A stretch of DNA of 64,000 nucleotides, taken from the NCBI RefSeq assembly GCF_900116205.1, contig NZ_FOZS01000001.1, forward strand, positions 1,240,001 to 1,304,000, in the 5' to 3' direction. Each line of letters begins with the position of its first letter. Position 1 is the stretch's first letter. Source of the DNA: Halostagnicola kamekurae (GTDB taxonomy: Archaea > Halobacteriota > Halobacteria > Halobacteriales > Natrialbaceae). The notes under the pieces were generated by a model. It ran no database searches, was not told where the DNA came from, and was given only the letters and a program-made list of their open reading frames with translations. Both the position numbers and the translations under genes were made by a program. This document shows positions 52,685 through 62,890 of the stretch, piece after piece.

Positions 52685-52903
52685 TCAGGAGCTATCGCCC
52701 GCGCCGCCGAAATTCCGTTTCCAGCCGCGCCGCGATCGTTCGTCGTCGTCCGTAGACAACACCCGGTAGAGGACGTACCCGACGACGACCACGGGCAACA
52801 ACGGCAACAACAAAATCGCGATCAACACGGCGACGATGTAGCCGAGCGTCGACATCTCGAAGTTCGGTCCGTAGCCCGTCGATTCGGACACGTCGGTAGC
52901 CAT
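52685..52903 (-). CDS. Small membrane protein, DUF7535-like
   Basis: A 72-residue protein with one long hydrophobic segment (LGYIVAVLIAILLLPLLPVV and on to YVLYRVL), a short polar N-terminus (MATDVSESTGYGPNFEMST) and a basic-acidic tail. The ATG at 52903 is preferred to 52924. It is of a type annotated DUF7535 in haloarchaea, by recollection. Confidence 0.65.
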   Translation of the reverse strand: MATDVSESTGYGPNFEMSTLGYIVAVLIAILLLPLLPVVVVGYVLYRVLSTDDDERSRRGWKRNFGGAGDSS

Positions 52904-52962
52904 ACGTGTCGCTTGCGGACCCACAGTAATCCCCTTTTCGAAGACGAGGGGCGATCGCTCGC

Positions 52963-53763
52963 CTAGCCGGTTTCGAGACCGGCCCGATCGTCGGGTTCAT
53001 CGTCTAGCACGTCGCTCGAGTCGTCTCGCGGACGGTAACCGAGCGCGAGCATCGTTTCTGTCAGCGAGAGGAATCGATCCGCGTTCCGCGAGATGCCGTG
53101 TGCGACCACCGGCGACGCCTCGAGCGTACACGTCGCCGCACGCCGGAGGACGCGCCGACAGTCCTCGGGACTGAGCCACATCGCACGCGCGTAGCGCTCG
53201 CCCGCGCCGTCGCGGTCGGCACACTCGGCGCGCAACTCCTCGCGGCTGAGGAGCCAGCCGATTCGGAGGCTGACGACCTCTATCCCAGTCCGGTCGGCGT
53301 AGTACTCGCCCATCGCTTCGCCGAGCACTTTCGTCACGCCGTAGTAGGTGTCGGGGGCCGGCGGGTCGTCCGGTCGGATTGCGGTCGGATTCCCGACGGT
53401 CGACTCCGGGCGGATCGGCGAGACGGTGTTTCCCATGTTGACGGCGTGGTTCGAACTCGCGAAGACGACGCGCTCGAGCCCGTTCTCCGCGGCCGCCTCG
53501 AAGGCGTTGTAGACGCCCTCGACGTTCGGTCCCGAAACCTCGTCCCACTCGGCCCGCGGATCGGCGTTCGCGGCGAGGTGAATCAACACGTCCTCGTCGG
53601 CCAGCCCCGCCGCGAACGCCGCCCGGTCTTCGATCTCGAGCGTCGTCGTCTCGAGGTCGTCGCTCTCGCTGTGGGAAAACAGCGTCAGCGCGTCGTCGGG
53701 AAACGCTCGGATCGCTTCCCGGCCGACGCGTCCCGACGCGCCCGTGATCGCGATAGCTGTCAT
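52963..53763 (-). CDS. NAD-dependent sugar epimerase/dehydrogenase
   Basis: A 266-residue extended SDR protein. The cofactor motif AIAITGASGRVGREAIRAF, the serine region VVFASSNHAVNM and the catalytic YxxxK in YYGVTKVLGEAMGEYYAD are all present. The sequence resembles haloarchaeal proteins of the uronate dehydrogenase / NAD-dependent glucose-6-phosphate dehydrogenase (Azf) group, but the substrate cannot be fixed from sequence. Confidence 0.85.
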   Translation of the reverse strand: MTAIAITGASGRVGREAIRAFPDDALTLFSHSESDDLETTTLEIEDRAAFAAGLADEDVLIHLAANADPRAEWDEVSGPNVEGVYNAFEAAAENGLERVVFASSNHAVNMGNTVSPIRPESTVGNPTAIRPDDPPAPDTYYGVTKVLGEAMGEYYADRTGIEVVSLRIGWLLSREELRAECADRDGAGERYARAMWLSPEDCRRVLRRAATCTLEASPVVAHGISRNADRFLSLTETMLALGYRPRDDSSDVLDDEPDDRAGLETG

Positions 53764-53852
53764 ACGGTGTCGTCGACTTCGAGTGAGAAAGAACTCGGGG
53801 CGGCGTCTGCCGGGGCGACAGGCGCATTGCCTCTCGAGTGGTAGAGAGCACC

Positions 53853-54341
53853 ATGATAACTGTCGAGGCTTTCGAGGAGATCGACGCGCCTCGAGCGGCC
53901 GTCTGGGAGACCCTCCTCGCGTTCGATAGCTATCCCGCCTGGAATCCGTTCGTCCGCTCGGTAGTGGGGCTCCCGGTCGAAGGCGAACGCCTGGTGGTTA
54001 CCGTTCGGCCGCCCGGCGGGCGCGCGATGACGTTCACGCCCGAGGTCGTCGCCGTCGAGACGAACCGACGGCTCGCGTGGCGCGGAGAGCTGGGCGTTCC
54101 CTTCGTATTCGACGGCTACCACGAGTTCAGGCTCGAGGCCCTCGACGACGGGCGACGGACGCGGCTGCTCCAGCGCGAGACGTTTCGGGGCGCGCTCGTC
54201 CCGGTACTGCTGGATCGGGACGGAATCGAACGCGGATTTCGGGCGATGAACCGCGCGCTCAAGACGCGAGTCGAGAACGCATCTCGGCACCGAACCGAGG
54301 CGGAATCGCGGACGAAGCCGAGCGGATCGCTGCGCGGCTAA
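53853..54341 (+). CDS. SRPBCC (START-like) family protein
   Basis: A 162-residue protein. EIDAPRAAVWETLLAFDSYP then AWNPFVRSVVG is the typical N-terminal helix-grip opening, and RLEALDDGRRTRLLQRETFR the later strands. It would bind a hydrophobic ligand. The ATG at 53853 is preferred. It is divergent from the epimerase gene. Confidence 0.83.
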   Translation: MITVEAFEEIDAPRAAVWETLLAFDSYPAWNPFVRSVVGLPVEGERLVVTVRPPGGRAMTFTPEVVAVETNRRLAWRGELGVPFVFDGYHEFRLEALDDGRRTRLLQRETFRGALVPVLLDRDGIERGFRAMNRALKTRVENASRHRTEAESRTKPSGSLRG

Positions 54342-54452
54342 CCTCGTCCTGACGTTCAAGTAGGGTGGCGGCACCAAGCCCGGTGATGGAGCCCCACGAA
54401 CGACCGATTGTTCGCATCGATTCGGAGTATCCACACGCGCTTCCCGAGGCGA

Positions 54453-55013
54453 ATGGGACATAGAGCGCTCGTCGCCTACCGACGGCCCGACCACCTCTAC
54501 GACCTCCGTTACAGTCACTGGGGCGCGGCCGACCTCGAGGTGGCAGCTCGGATCGACGCCGACGCGCCGCTGGGATCGGGCACCGTCGATTCGGCGGTGC
54601 TCGCCGACTCGGTCGCGCTCGAGCGCGTCCTCACGGGTTATCTCGATCCCTGCGCGTACGAGGCGCTCTATCTGGTCTCGACGGACTTCGAGGTCAGATC
54701 CTACCGCGTCTGCTGGCTCGAGTGGGGGGACGGCCGCCAGCAGGGCCGGGGAGCCATCGTCGAGGTGCCGTCTGCCGACGACGGTCGGACGCTTCCGGTC
54801 TGGTTTCGCGCCACGAAGACCGTCCTCGCGGACGCCATCGAGATGGGCGCGCTCTCGAGGCGCGCCGCCCAGTCGTATCTCGAGGCGCGAGTCGCCGAGG
54901 AGAGAGACGGCCGCGTCTACACCTATCGCGGAACGGATGGCACCGACGATGACGACGGTTCCGACGAGTTCGTGCCGACGCCGGACCAGTGGCTCGACGA
55001 GGACGACTGGTGA
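54453..55013 (+). CDS. Conserved haloarchaeal protein, DUF6735-like
   Basis: A 186-residue protein that begins MGHRALVAYRRPDHLYDLRY followed by SHWGAADL, the typical opening of haloarchaeal DUF6735 proteins (name recalled). It ends in an acidic tail (DEFVPTPDQWLDEDDW). There is no known function. The start at 54453 is preferred over an arginine-rich extension. Confidence 0.78.
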   Translation: MGHRALVAYRRPDHLYDLRYSHWGAADLEVAARIDADAPLGSGTVDSAVLADSVALERVLTGYLDPCAYEALYLVSTDFEVRSYRVCWLEWGDGRQQGRGAIVEVPSADDGRTLPVWFRATKTVLADAIEMGALSRRAAQSYLEARVAEERDGRVYTYRGTDGTDDDDGSDEFVPTPDQWLDEDDW

Positions 55014-55117
55014 TCGGACGCCCCGGCGACGAGTCGCCGATAGGCCTCGACCGGTTGGACTTTCGAATTCTGGCAGCGGGTTTTCGAGCCTCTAGAACGG
55101 AGTCTCCAGTACACGTC

Positions 55118-55273
55118 ATGTCTAAATACTGTCTCCAGTGCGAGTGGCACGTCAGCGACGCCATGGACTACACCGAAGCGGAGGCCTCGAGGGAGGCGAT
55201 CGAACACTTCGTGGAAACCGGTCACTCGATCGACTCGCTCCGGCTCCCGCCGCCGGTCGTGTCTCGCAACTGA
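55118..55273 (+). CDS. 51-residue zinc-finger-like protein
   Basis: MSKYCLQCEWHVSDAMDYTE then ASREAIEHFVETGHSIDSLR. A CxxC pair (C5, C8) and two histidines (H32, H38) suggest a C2H2-type metal site, a common small protein type in haloarchaea. ATG 55118 is used; the frame upstream has no protein character. Confidence 0.65.
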   Translation: MSKYCLQCEWHVSDAMDYTEAEASREAIEHFVETGHSIDSLRLPPPVVSRN

Positions 55274-55347
55274 CGGTCGGACGGCGGCCGGTGCAAGAAA
55301 CGGCGTCCGCTCGCGGATTCGCGCTTCCGTACGAACCCGGTCGACGA

Positions 55348-55815
55348 TCAGCCGCGACGCTTGAGGATCCGGTCGACGATCAGCCGCGTCGAGAGGAGTT
55401 CGTCGTCGTGGGCCGGCTCTCGGGGATCGGCCCGTTCGACTTCGCAGGTAATGCCCCGTCGCGCGAGTTCGGCTTCGATCGCCTCGTCGTCGTGGTGCTG
55501 GTCGTGACCGAGCGCGATTACGTCCGGTTCGAGTTCCTCGATCGGGACGAAGATGTCTTCTTCGTGGCCGAGGATCGCCTCGTCGACCACCTCGAGTGCG
55601 TCGACGACGTCGCGACGCTGGCGAGCGCTGCAGATCGGCCGTTCCTTGTGGTCGACGTTGCTCTTTCTGGCGACGATGACGACGAGTCGCTCGCCCATCG
55701 CCGCCGCTTGCTCCAGATAGTGGACGTGTCCGGGGTGAAGGATGTCGAAGGTCCCTTGCGCGACCACCGTCTGGGGAGCGGATCTGACACCCTCGTCCGC
55801 GTCGCTCCGCGTCAT
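55348..55815 (-). CDS. ribL: FAD synthetase RibL (archaeal)
   Basis: A 155-residue nucleotidyltransferase forming FAD from FMN and ATP (or CTP). The HxGH motif is in [20 protein letters not shown], with [20 protein letters not shown] next and [17 protein letters not shown] later, the archaeal RibL pattern. The end [16 protein letters not shown] holds the S/T motif region. Confidence 0.9.
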   Translation of the reverse strand: MTRSDADEGVRSAPQTVVAQGTFDILHPGHVHYLEQAAAMGERLVVIVARKSNVDHKERPICSARQRRDVVDALEVVDEAILGHEEDIFVPIEELEPDVIALGHDQHHDDEAIEAELARRGITCEVERADPREPAHDDELLSTRLIVDRILKRRG

Positions 55816-55906
55816 CGTTCGCCTCCCGGTCTCGTTCGGGGACGGTTCGATCGCTCGAGGCGTCGGTTCGGCTTCGATACGTCCGCCGTCGGCGCGTCGG
55901 TGCGAA

Positions 55907-56407
55907 TCACTCCCATTGCAGATCCTCGTCGATGTCGGCCTGTGTGAAATCGAAGAACTCCTCGGCGTCGGGTAGCTCGACCTCGAGGACGTTCAACTGC
56001 GTCGGTTTTCCCTGCGAATCGAACGCCCGCCAGTCCGAGCGCTGATACGGCGCGCCGATGATGACGTGGACGCTGCCGCGGCCGAACGTCTCGAGGTCGG
56101 CGTCGCTCGGTCGAACGACGCCGTTCGGGTGGGAGTGGATACTCCCGAGCGCCTTGACGTCGTTCGGAATCATGTTCGTTCGAACGGTCGCGCTGACGCT
56201 GTTGGTCTCGGTCCCCGGAACGACGAGCACGTCGGTGATGACGAGCCCGTCTCGCTCGAGTCCGAGCGCGCTCGCCTCGGTCCCGCGGAGAAAGCCCATG
56301 TACTCGTTGGGATGGGTCTCCGCCGAGGACTCGAGTGCGAACTCGAGCGTTTCCTCGGCGATTCCGAGGACCTCGCTCGAGCGAAACAGCGCGTCGAACA
56401 GCCCCAT
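55907..56407 (-). CDS. JAMM/MPN metalloprotease
   Basis: A 166-residue protein with the full JAMM zinc site: E35 in HPNEYMGFL and [14 protein letters not shown] with H91, H93, S101 and D104. In haloarchaea such enzymes (HvJAMM1-type) remove ubiquitin-like SAMP proteins from targets. The assignment as desampylase is by family, and sulphur-mobilising JAMM proteins are the alternative. Confidence 0.88.
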   Translation of the reverse strand: MGLFDALFRSSEVLGIAEETLEFALESSAETHPNEYMGFLRGTEASALGLERDGLVITDVLVVPGTETNSVSATVRTNMIPNDVKALGSIHSHPNGVVRPSDADLETFGRGSVHVIIGAPYQRSDWRAFDSQGKPTQLNVLEVELPDAEEFFDFTQADIDEDLQWE

Positions 56408-56660
56408 ACACGCCTATCCGGCCTTGCGGTTGCTAAACGTTCCGAATGGAGCACGAAGGGGTCCGTTTCCCGGCGAACCGCTTCGCTTCCTCGCCGAATG
56501 GCTGTGTGTGCCCTCTCAAGCGGCTCGACACGCTCACACGACCGAACGGCTGCAAACGGACAGCCGATTGCGTAGCTTGTTTCGGAAACCGTGTCGAATA
56601 TACACATTCTACATCCATTGTAGATCAATACTTTAAATTCGCCCTGACAAACGGCTATCC

Positions 56661-58913
56661 ATGGGACTCGAAGAGGACGCCCTCGACTATCACAGCGACG
56701 ACCCGCCCGGAAAGATCGAAATTCGAACGACGAAACCGACGAACACCCAGCGCGATCTCTCGCTGGCGTACTCGCCGGGCGTTGCGGGGCCGTGTCGCGA
56801 AATAGCGACGAACGCCGACGACGCCTATCGGTACACCGCAAAGGAGAACCTCGTCGGCGTGGTCTCGAACGGCTCCGCCGTGCTCGGCCTGGGCGACATC
56901 GGCGCGCAGGCGTCGAAACCGGTCATGGAGGGAAAGGGCGTGCTCTTCAAGCGCTTCGCCGATATCGACGTGTTCGACGTCGAACTCGACCTCGAGGACC
57001 CGGACGCGTTCGTCGATGCGGTCGCGGCCATGGAGCCGACCTTCGGCGGCGTCAATCTCGAGGACATCGCCGCGCCGGAGTGTTTTCGCATCGAGGAGCG
57101 GCTTCGCGAGCGGATGGACGTGCCGGTGTTTCACGACGACCAGCACGGGACCGCGATCATCAGCGGGGCCGCGCTGTTGAACGCCGTCGAACTCGTCGAG
57201 AAGGATCTCTCCGATCTCGAGGTCACCTTCGCGGGCGCGGGCGCGGCGGCGGTGGCGACCGCCCGGTTCTTCGTCTCGCTCGGGATCGACCGCGCGAATA
57301 TCACGATGTGCGATATCGACGGGATACTCACGACCGAACGGGCGGAAGCGGGCGATCTAAATCCGTACAACCGCGAGTTCGCGTCCGATCGCTCGGGCGA
57401 GGAACTGGCCGACGCGATGGTCGACGCCGACGTCTTCGTCGGCCTCTCGGCGGGCGGGATCGTCTCACAGGAGATGGTCCGCTCGATGGCCGACGATCCG
57501 ATCCTCTTCGCGATGGCCAACCCCGACCCCGAAATCGGCTACGAGCGAGCGAAGGCCGCCCGAGACGACACCGTCATCATGGCCACGGGCCGGTCGGACT
57601 ACCCGAATCAGGTCAACAACGTCCTCGGCTTCCCGTTCATCTTCCGGGGCGCGCTCGACGTGCGAGCGAGGCAGGTCAACGAAGCGATGAAAGTCGCCGC
57701 AGCCGAGGCGCTCGCCGACCTGGCGAGACGCGACGTTCCCGACGCCGTCCGCAAGGCCTACGGCGACCAGCCGCTCCAGTTCGGTCCCGAGTACATCATC
57801 CCGAAACCGCTCGATCCGCGGGTACTCTTCGAGGTCGCACCCGCCGTCGCCGGGGCCGCGATGGAAACCGGCGCTGCTCGAACCGACATCGATCTCGAGG
57901 CGTACGTCGAGCGACTCGAGGCGCGACTCGGAAAGTCCCGCGAGATGATGCGGATCGTGCTCAACAAGGCCCAGAACGAGCCACAGCGGCTCGCCCTCGC
58001 TGAGGGCGACCACGAGAAGATCGTTCGAGCGGCCTTCCAGATCGCAGACCGCGGGATCGCCGATCCCGTGTTGATCGGCGACGAGGACGAGATCGGATCG
58101 ATCGTCGAGGAACTCGGTCTCGAGTTCGATCCCGACGTGGCCGATCCGACCACTGGATCGTACGATCGCTACGTCGAAACGCTGTACGACGACCGAAAGC
58201 GAAAGGGCGTCACCCGCACCGAGGCCGAGGAGATGATTCGAGAGAGCAACTACTTCGCCTCCGCGATGGTCGAGAGCGGCGACGCCGACGCGATGTTGAC
58301 GGGACTGACCCACCACTACCCGTCGGCGCTTCGCCCGCCGCTGCAGGTCATCGGCACCGCCGAGGACGCCGACTATGCGGCCGGCGTCTACCTGCTGGCG
58401 TTCAAGAACCGCGTGATCTTCGTCGCCGACGCGACGGTCAACCAGAACCCGGACGAGGCGGTGCTGGCCGAGGTAACGAAACACACGGCGGCGCTCGCTC
58501 GGCGGTTCAACGTCGAACCCCGCGCGGCGTTGCTCTCGTACTCGGACTTCGGGAGCGTAGACAACGACGGGACGCGCAAACCGCGTCGCGCCGCCGAACT
58601 GCTCTCGGAGGATCCGGCGGTCGACTTCCCCGTCGACGGCGAGATGCAGGCCGACACCGCGGTCGTCGAAGACATGCTGACAGACACCTACGAGTTCTCC
58701 GACCTAGAGGAGCCGGCTAACGTGCTCGTCTTCCCGAACCTGGAGGCGGGTAACATTTGTTACAAGCTGCTCCAGCGACTCGGCGGTGCGGAGGCGATCG
58801 GCCCGATGCTCGTCGGCATGGACAAACCGGTTCACGTCCTCCAGCGCGACGACGAAGTCACCGACATCGTCAACCTCGCGGCCGTCGCCACCGTCGACGC
58901 ACAGCGACGGTGA
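56661..58913 (+). CDS. maeB: NADP-dependent malic enzyme fused to phosphotransacetylase-like domain
   Basis: A 750-residue MaeB-type protein. Residues about 1-420 are malic enzyme: [20 protein letters not shown], the lysine region, [20 protein letters not shown] and the NADP fold. From about 430 the phosphotransacetylase-like domain follows ([40 protein letters not shown]). It decarboxylates malate to pyruvate. The C-terminal domain is usually regulatory, responding to acetyl-CoA. A TATA-like CTTTAAAT lies about 30 bases before ATG. Confidence 0.95.
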   Translation: MGLEEDALDYHSDDPPGKIEIRTTKPTNTQRDLSLAYSPGVAGPCREIATNADDAYRYTAKENLVGVVSNGSAVLGLGDIGAQASKPVMEGKGVLFKRFADIDVFDVELDLEDPDAFVDAVAAMEPTFGGVNLEDIAAPECFRIEERLRERMDVPVFHDDQHGTAIISGAALLNAVELVEKDLSDLEVTFAGAGAAAVATARFFVSLGIDRANITMCDIDGILTTERAEAGDLNPYNREFASDRSGEELADAMVDADVFVGLSAGGIVSQEMVRSMADDPILFAMANPDPEIGYERAKAARDDTVIMATGRSDYPNQVNNVLGFPFIFRGALDVRARQVNEAMKVAAAEALADLARRDVPDAVRKAYGDQPLQFGPEYIIPKPLDPRVLFEVAPAVAGAAMETGAARTDIDLEAYVERLEARLGKSREMMRIVLNKAQNEPQRLALAEGDHEKIVRAAFQIADRGIADPVLIGDEDEIGSIVEELGLEFDPDVADPTTGSYDRYVETLYDDRKRKGVTRTEAEEMIRESNYFASAMVESGDADAMLTGLTHHYPSALRPPLQVIGTAEDADYAAGVYLLAFKNRVIFVADATVNQNPDEAVLAEVTKHTAALARRFNVEPRAALLSYSDFGSVDNDGTRKPRRAAELLSEDPAVDFPVDGEMQADTAVVEDMLTDTYEFSDLEEPANVLVFPNLEAGNICYKLLQRLGGAEAIGPMLVGMDKPVHVLQRDDEVTDIVNLAAVATVDAQRR

Positions 58914-59060
58914 CTACCGGCTTGCATCCGCCCCCGGTCGTTCGATCGGGATGATTTCGAGTCGAACTCGAGTCCGCATCAAGTCGCCGTTCGACCGGAC
59001 TGCGGTTCGTCTCGCGTCTTGACAAGGGTTATACGCGCCCATCTCAAATACCGGGGCAAG

Positions 59061-60965
59061 ATGACACGTGAGTCTGCCGGGGGCCCCGGCGACGACGACG
59101 GAGATTCCGTCGTATATGATCTTGCTGCCGATTGCACCGCTGATGATCTCGAAGAGGGACGCTCGTATCTCGCCGAAATCAACGGTATCGTCGAGTACGG
59201 CGTGTTCGTCGACGTCTCCGACTCCGTCTCGGGACTCGTCCACGAGTCCGTCCTCGACGGCACCTACGGGGTCGGCGACGAACTCGTCGTCGAACTCGAG
59301 AGCGTACGCGACAACGGCGACCTCGCGTTCGAACCGTCCGACACCGAGAGCTACACGCTCGAGACGGTCGAACACGATTACGCGCTCACCGGCACCAACC
59401 GACTCGAGGCGAACGTCGGCGACCAGATCCACCTCGAGGGCGAGGTCGTGCAGGTCAAACAGACCGGCGGCCCGACGATTTTCCACGTGAGCGACGAGTA
59501 CGGCGTCGTCCCCTGTGCCGCGTTCGAGGAAGCTGGCGTCCGCGCCTATCCGTCGATCGAGGTCGGCGACGTCGTTCGCGTCACCGGCAGTCCGGAGCGC
59601 CACGAGGGGACCGTCCAGATCGAAGTCGATGGGCTCACGAAACTCGACGGCGAGATCGAAGCCGAAGCGCGAGAGCGACTCGAGGCCGCCCTCGAGGAGC
59701 GCGCCCAGCCACACGACGTCGAACCGCTCATCGACTGGCCCGCGTTCGAGAAACTTCGCCCGAACCTCGAAGAAGTCGCCACGCGGCTTCGCCGAACGGT
59801 TCTCGAGGGCCGTCCGATCCGCGTTCGCCACCACGCCGACGGCGACGGGATGTGTGCCGCCGTTCCCGTCCAGATCGCACTCGAGCGCTTCATCGCCGAG
59901 GTTCACGAGGACGACGACGCATCCCAGCACCTCATCAAGCGCCTGCCGGCGAAAGCGCCGTTCTACGAGATGGAAGACGCGACGCGAGACCTGAACTTCG
60001 CGCTCGAGGATCGGGAGAAACACGGCCAACAGTTGCCGCTCCTGTTGATGCTCGACAACGGCTCGACGGCCGAGGACGTTCCGGCCTACGAGACGCTCGC
60101 CCACTACGACATTCCGATCGTCGCTATCGATCACCACCATCCGGATCCCGACGCGGTCGAAGGACTGCTCGACGCTCACGTCAATCCGTACCTCCACGAC
60201 GAGGATTACCGGATCACGACGGGCATGCTCTGTGTGGAACTCGCGCGGATGATCTTCCCCGAACTGACCGACGAACTGCGACACATCCCGGCCGTCGCCG
60301 GCCTCTCGGATCGGTCGAAAGCCGACGCGATGGACGACTACCTCGCGCTCGCAGACGAGGAAGGCTACGACGAGCAGCGATTGCAGGACCTGAGCGAGGC
60401 GCTCGACTACGCCGCGTTCTGGCTTCGCTACAACTCGGGCGACCAGTTGATCACCGATCTCCTCCAGATCGACTGCGACGACGAGGCCCGTCACCGCGAA
60501 CTCGTCGAGTTCTTCTCCGACCGCGCTCGCACCGAAGTCGACGAGCAACTCGAGGCCGCGATGTCCCACCTCGAGCACGAGGACCTCGCGAACGGCGCGC
60601 ACCTCTACCGGATCGATGTCGAGAACTACGCCCACCGGTTTACCTACCCAGCCCCCGGGAAGACGACGGGCGAGATTCACGACCGGAAGATAGAGGAGAC
60701 GGGCGACCCCGTCATCACGGTCGGTTACGGCCCGGACTTCGCCGTCCTGCGCAGCGACGGCGTCCGCCTCGACATTCCCGTGATGGTCTCGGAACTCGAG
60801 GAGGAAGTGCCGGGTGCGGGCGTCTCCGGCGGCGGTCACCTCGTCGTCGGTTCGATCAAGTTCGTCAAGGGCAAACGCGAGGACGTGATCGACGCACTCG
60901 TGGAGAAGATGGCCGAAGCCGACATCGACGAGGAGCTTTCGGCCGCGGCGCCAATCGACGACTGA
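59061..60965 (+). CDS. DHH-family RecJ-like nuclease with S1 domain
   Basis: A 634-residue protein. An S1-type domain (about 36-95, EEGRSYLAEINGIVEYGVFV) is followed by an OB-like nucleic-acid domain (about 125-200), then the DHH domain with VRHHADGDGMCAAVPVQIAL and IVAIDHHHPDPDAVEGL. The C-terminal DHHA1-type motif is PGAGVSGGGHLVVGSIKFV. This architecture is the archaeal RecJ-like exonuclease group (COG1107 type). ATG 59061 is chosen: GTTATAC at 59026-59032 is a TATA-like element about 32 bases upstream. Confidence 0.9.
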   Translation: MTRESAGGPGDDDGDSVVYDLAADCTADDLEEGRSYLAEINGIVEYGVFVDVSDSVSGLVHESVLDGTYGVGDELVVELESVRDNGDLAFEPSDTESYTLETVEHDYALTGTNRLEANVGDQIHLEGEVVQVKQTGGPTIFHVSDEYGVVPCAAFEEAGVRAYPSIEVGDVVRVTGSPERHEGTVQIEVDGLTKLDGEIEAEARERLEAALEERAQPHDVEPLIDWPAFEKLRPNLEEVATRLRRTVLEGRPIRVRHHADGDGMCAAVPVQIALERFIAEVHEDDDASQHLIKRLPAKAPFYEMEDATRDLNFALEDREKHGQQLPLLLMLDNGSTAEDVPAYETLAHYDIPIVAIDHHHPDPDAVEGLLDAHVNPYLHDEDYRITTGMLCVELARMIFPELTDELRHIPAVAGLSDRSKADAMDDYLALADEEGYDEQRLQDLSEALDYAAFWLRYNSGDQLITDLLQIDCDDEARHRELVEFFSDRARTEVDEQLEAAMSHLEHEDLANGAHLYRIDVENYAHRFTYPAPGKTTGEIHDRKIEETGDPVITVGYGPDFAVLRSDGVRLDIPVMVSELEEEVPGAGVSGGGHLVVGSIKFVKGKREDVIDALVEKMAEADIDEELSAAAPIDD

Positions 60966-61103
60966 GCCGCGCCGATTCGGTTTCGCTCGAGTAGCGACGA
61001 ACGCCTGGAGTCCCGTTTTCACATTCTTTCGGTCGGTGGTGAAGGACCCGAAGGGAACTTCGAGTCGACAACGAGTCGCGAGTGTGACTCCCGCGTTCGA
61101 GAG

Positions 61104-61143
61104 CTATTGTTTGTCACACTATTAATTGCATATATAACAATAG
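61104..61143 (+). promoter_or_regulatory. Promoter with inverted repeat before the aldolase gene
   Basis: CTATTGTT (61104-61111) and AACAATAG (61136-61143) are perfect inverted arms around an AT-rich core with CATATATAAC as TATA candidate. A second pair GTTTGT/ACAAAC overlaps it. The downstream cluster encodes a DeoR-type repressor, GlpR, which might bind here. Confidence 0.45.
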
Positions 61144-61197
61144 AAAACAATCACAAACGGTACTACTTAGCCACTATGTCTACTCATTTATGATTGA

Positions 61198-61986
61198 ATG
61201 CGACAGCTTACCGACTCACCGCTCGTACGGAACGGCAAATCGATCATTCTCGCCCACGACCACGGACTTGAGCACGGGCCGACCGCGTTCGACGAGGTTC
61301 CGGAACGGCTTGATCCCCGATCGGTCTTCGAACTCGCGACCCACGACGCCGTAACCGGGTTCGCCGTACAGAAGGGGTTGGCGGAGACGTACTACCCGTC
61401 CTACGAGGACGACGTGAATTTGCTCGCGAAGCTCAACGGGACGAGCGGTCTCTGGATGGGCGAACCGTACTCGCCCCAGACGTGCTCGGTGGACTACGCG
61501 CTCGAGCTCGGTGCCGACGCGGTTGGCTACACCGTGTATCCGGGGACCAACCGCGAACCGGAGATGTTCGAGGAGTTCCGGGACGTTCAGGAGCAGGCTC
61601 GCGAACACGACGTACCGGTCGCCATGTGGTCGTACCCGCGCGGACAGGCGCTCAAAGAACACCGCAAACCGTCGGTCATCTCGTACGCGACTCGAATCGC
61701 ACTCGAGCTCGGCGCTGACATCGCGAAGGTGAAGTACCCGCGCAGCGGCCGGGCGATGGCCGACGCGGTGGCGGCGGCCGGCGACGTCAACGTCGTGTTG
61801 AGCGGCGGCTCCAAGACCGACGACTACGAGTTCCTCTCGCTGGTCGAGACGGCGATGAACGCGGGCGCGAGCGGCCTGGCGGTCGGTCGCAACGTCTGGC
61901 AACGCGAAAATCCCGAACAGATTCTCGACGCGCTCGAGGCGGTCGTCTTCGAAGAGGCAACGGCCGACGAGGCGCTTGCCGAGTGA
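61198..61986 (+). CDS. Fructose-bisphosphate aldolase, archaeal class I
   Basis: This 262-residue enzyme is of the DeoC/FbaB (DhnA) type and splits fructose 1,6-bisphosphate by a Schiff base. IILAHDHGLEHGPTAFDEVP is the N-terminal signature, the likely catalytic lysine is in DIAKVKYPRSG, and VVLSGGSKTDDYEFLSLVET with ASGLAVGRNVWQRENP binds phosphate. It heads a cluster with glpR and 1-phosphofructokinase. Some haloarchaeal homologues serve in other aldol reactions, such as aromatic amino acid precursor synthesis, but the context favours fructose. Confidence 0.88.
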   Translation: MRQLTDSPLVRNGKSIILAHDHGLEHGPTAFDEVPERLDPRSVFELATHDAVTGFAVQKGLAETYYPSYEDDVNLLAKLNGTSGLWMGEPYSPQTCSVDYALELGADAVGYTVYPGTNREPEMFEEFRDVQEQAREHDVPVAMWSYPRGQALKEHRKPSVISYATRIALELGADIAKVKYPRSGRAMADAVAAAGDVNVVLSGGSKTDDYEFLSLVETAMNAGASGLAVGRNVWQRENPEQILDALEAVVFEEATADEALAE

Positions 61987-62122
61987 TGGCCGCTCGAGCG
62001 ATCTATCGCGCGAACGGCACTCACAACTCTCGTATCGCCCGCCAAAAGCACTCGAGCAGAAACGAACACAATCAGATAGAAATATGAACGCATCCGCAGT
62101 AGTTGGGAGCAGACAGACAGCT

Positions 62123-62890
62123 ATGCTCCCCGCAGTCAGAAAACGCGAGATCGTCGAGTTGGTGTCCGAAGAGGGCGAATGTTCAGTCGGCGATCTCGCC
62201 GCGGAGATGGACTGTTCGAAGGCGACGATTCGCCGTGACTTAAGCGACTTAGAAGACCGGAAGTTAATCGAGCGCTCACACGGCGGTGCGGTGCCGGTAA
62301 CGACCGTCGGGAACGAACAGACCTACGGGCAAAAGGAAGTCCAGAACCTCGACGGGAAGATGCGAATCGGCGAGCGAGCCGCCGAGGAAATCACCGAGAA
62401 TCAGGTCGTGTTCTTCGACGCTGGCTCGACGACGATGCAGGTGGCCAAGAACGCCCCCGAGAACAGGTCGTTCCTCGCGGTCACCAACTCGCCCGTTCTC
62501 GCCCTCGAGCTCGGCGAACAGGCCAAGGACGTGAAACTCACCGGCGGATCGCTTCGCCACGAGACGCGAGCGCTCACCGGGCCGAGCGCGGAGCGGTTCA
62601 TGGAACGCACGAATTTCGACGTGTTGTTCCTGGGGACGAACGCGATCAAACCACCCGAGGGATTGATGACGCCAAACGAGGACGAAGCCCGGCTCAAGTC
62701 GCTCATGATCGAGAACGCGGGACGGGTCGTCCTCGTCTCGGACGGGTCGAAACTCGGCAAACAGAGTTTCGTGAAATTCGCCGAGGTCGAGGATATCGAC
62801 GTGTTTATCACCGACGCGAAGCTGACCGACGAACAGCACGAACCGTTCGACGCCGCCGACGTAGAGGTAATCGAGGAGGTCGAGCAGTGA
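62123..62890 (+). CDS. glpR: DeoR-family repressor GlpR
   Basis: A 255-residue regulator. The N-terminal DeoR HTH is MLPAVRKREIVELVSEEGEC followed by DLAAEMDCSKATIRRDLSDL. The sugar-phosphate sensor domain includes VFFDAGSTTMQVAKNAP and FLGTNAIKPPEGLMTPNEDE. The ATG at 62123 matches the start of Haloferax GlpR, with 62084 as alternative. It is co-transcribed with the kinase gene through a GTGA overlap. In Haloferax the homologue represses fructose and glucose kinase genes. Confidence 0.9.
   Translation: MLPAVRKREIVELVSEEGECSVGDLAAEMDCSKATIRRDLSDLEDRKLIERSHGGAVPVTTVGNEQTYGQKEVQNLDGKMRIGERAAEEITENQVVFFDAGSTTMQVAKNAPENRSFLAVTNSPVLALELGEQAKDVKLTGGSLRHETRALTGPSAERFMERTNFDVLFLGTNAIKPPEGLMTPNEDEARLKSLMIENAGRVVLVSDGSKLGKQSFVKFAEVEDIDVFITDAKLTDEQHEPFDAADVEVIEEVEQ

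Noticed and set aside
58914-61022. 702-codon open frame on the reverse strand
   Set aside because: It is the antisense shadow of the DHH-family gene. High GC with biased codon positions keeps it open. It has no coherent motifs and is rich in V, R and D in shadow fashion.
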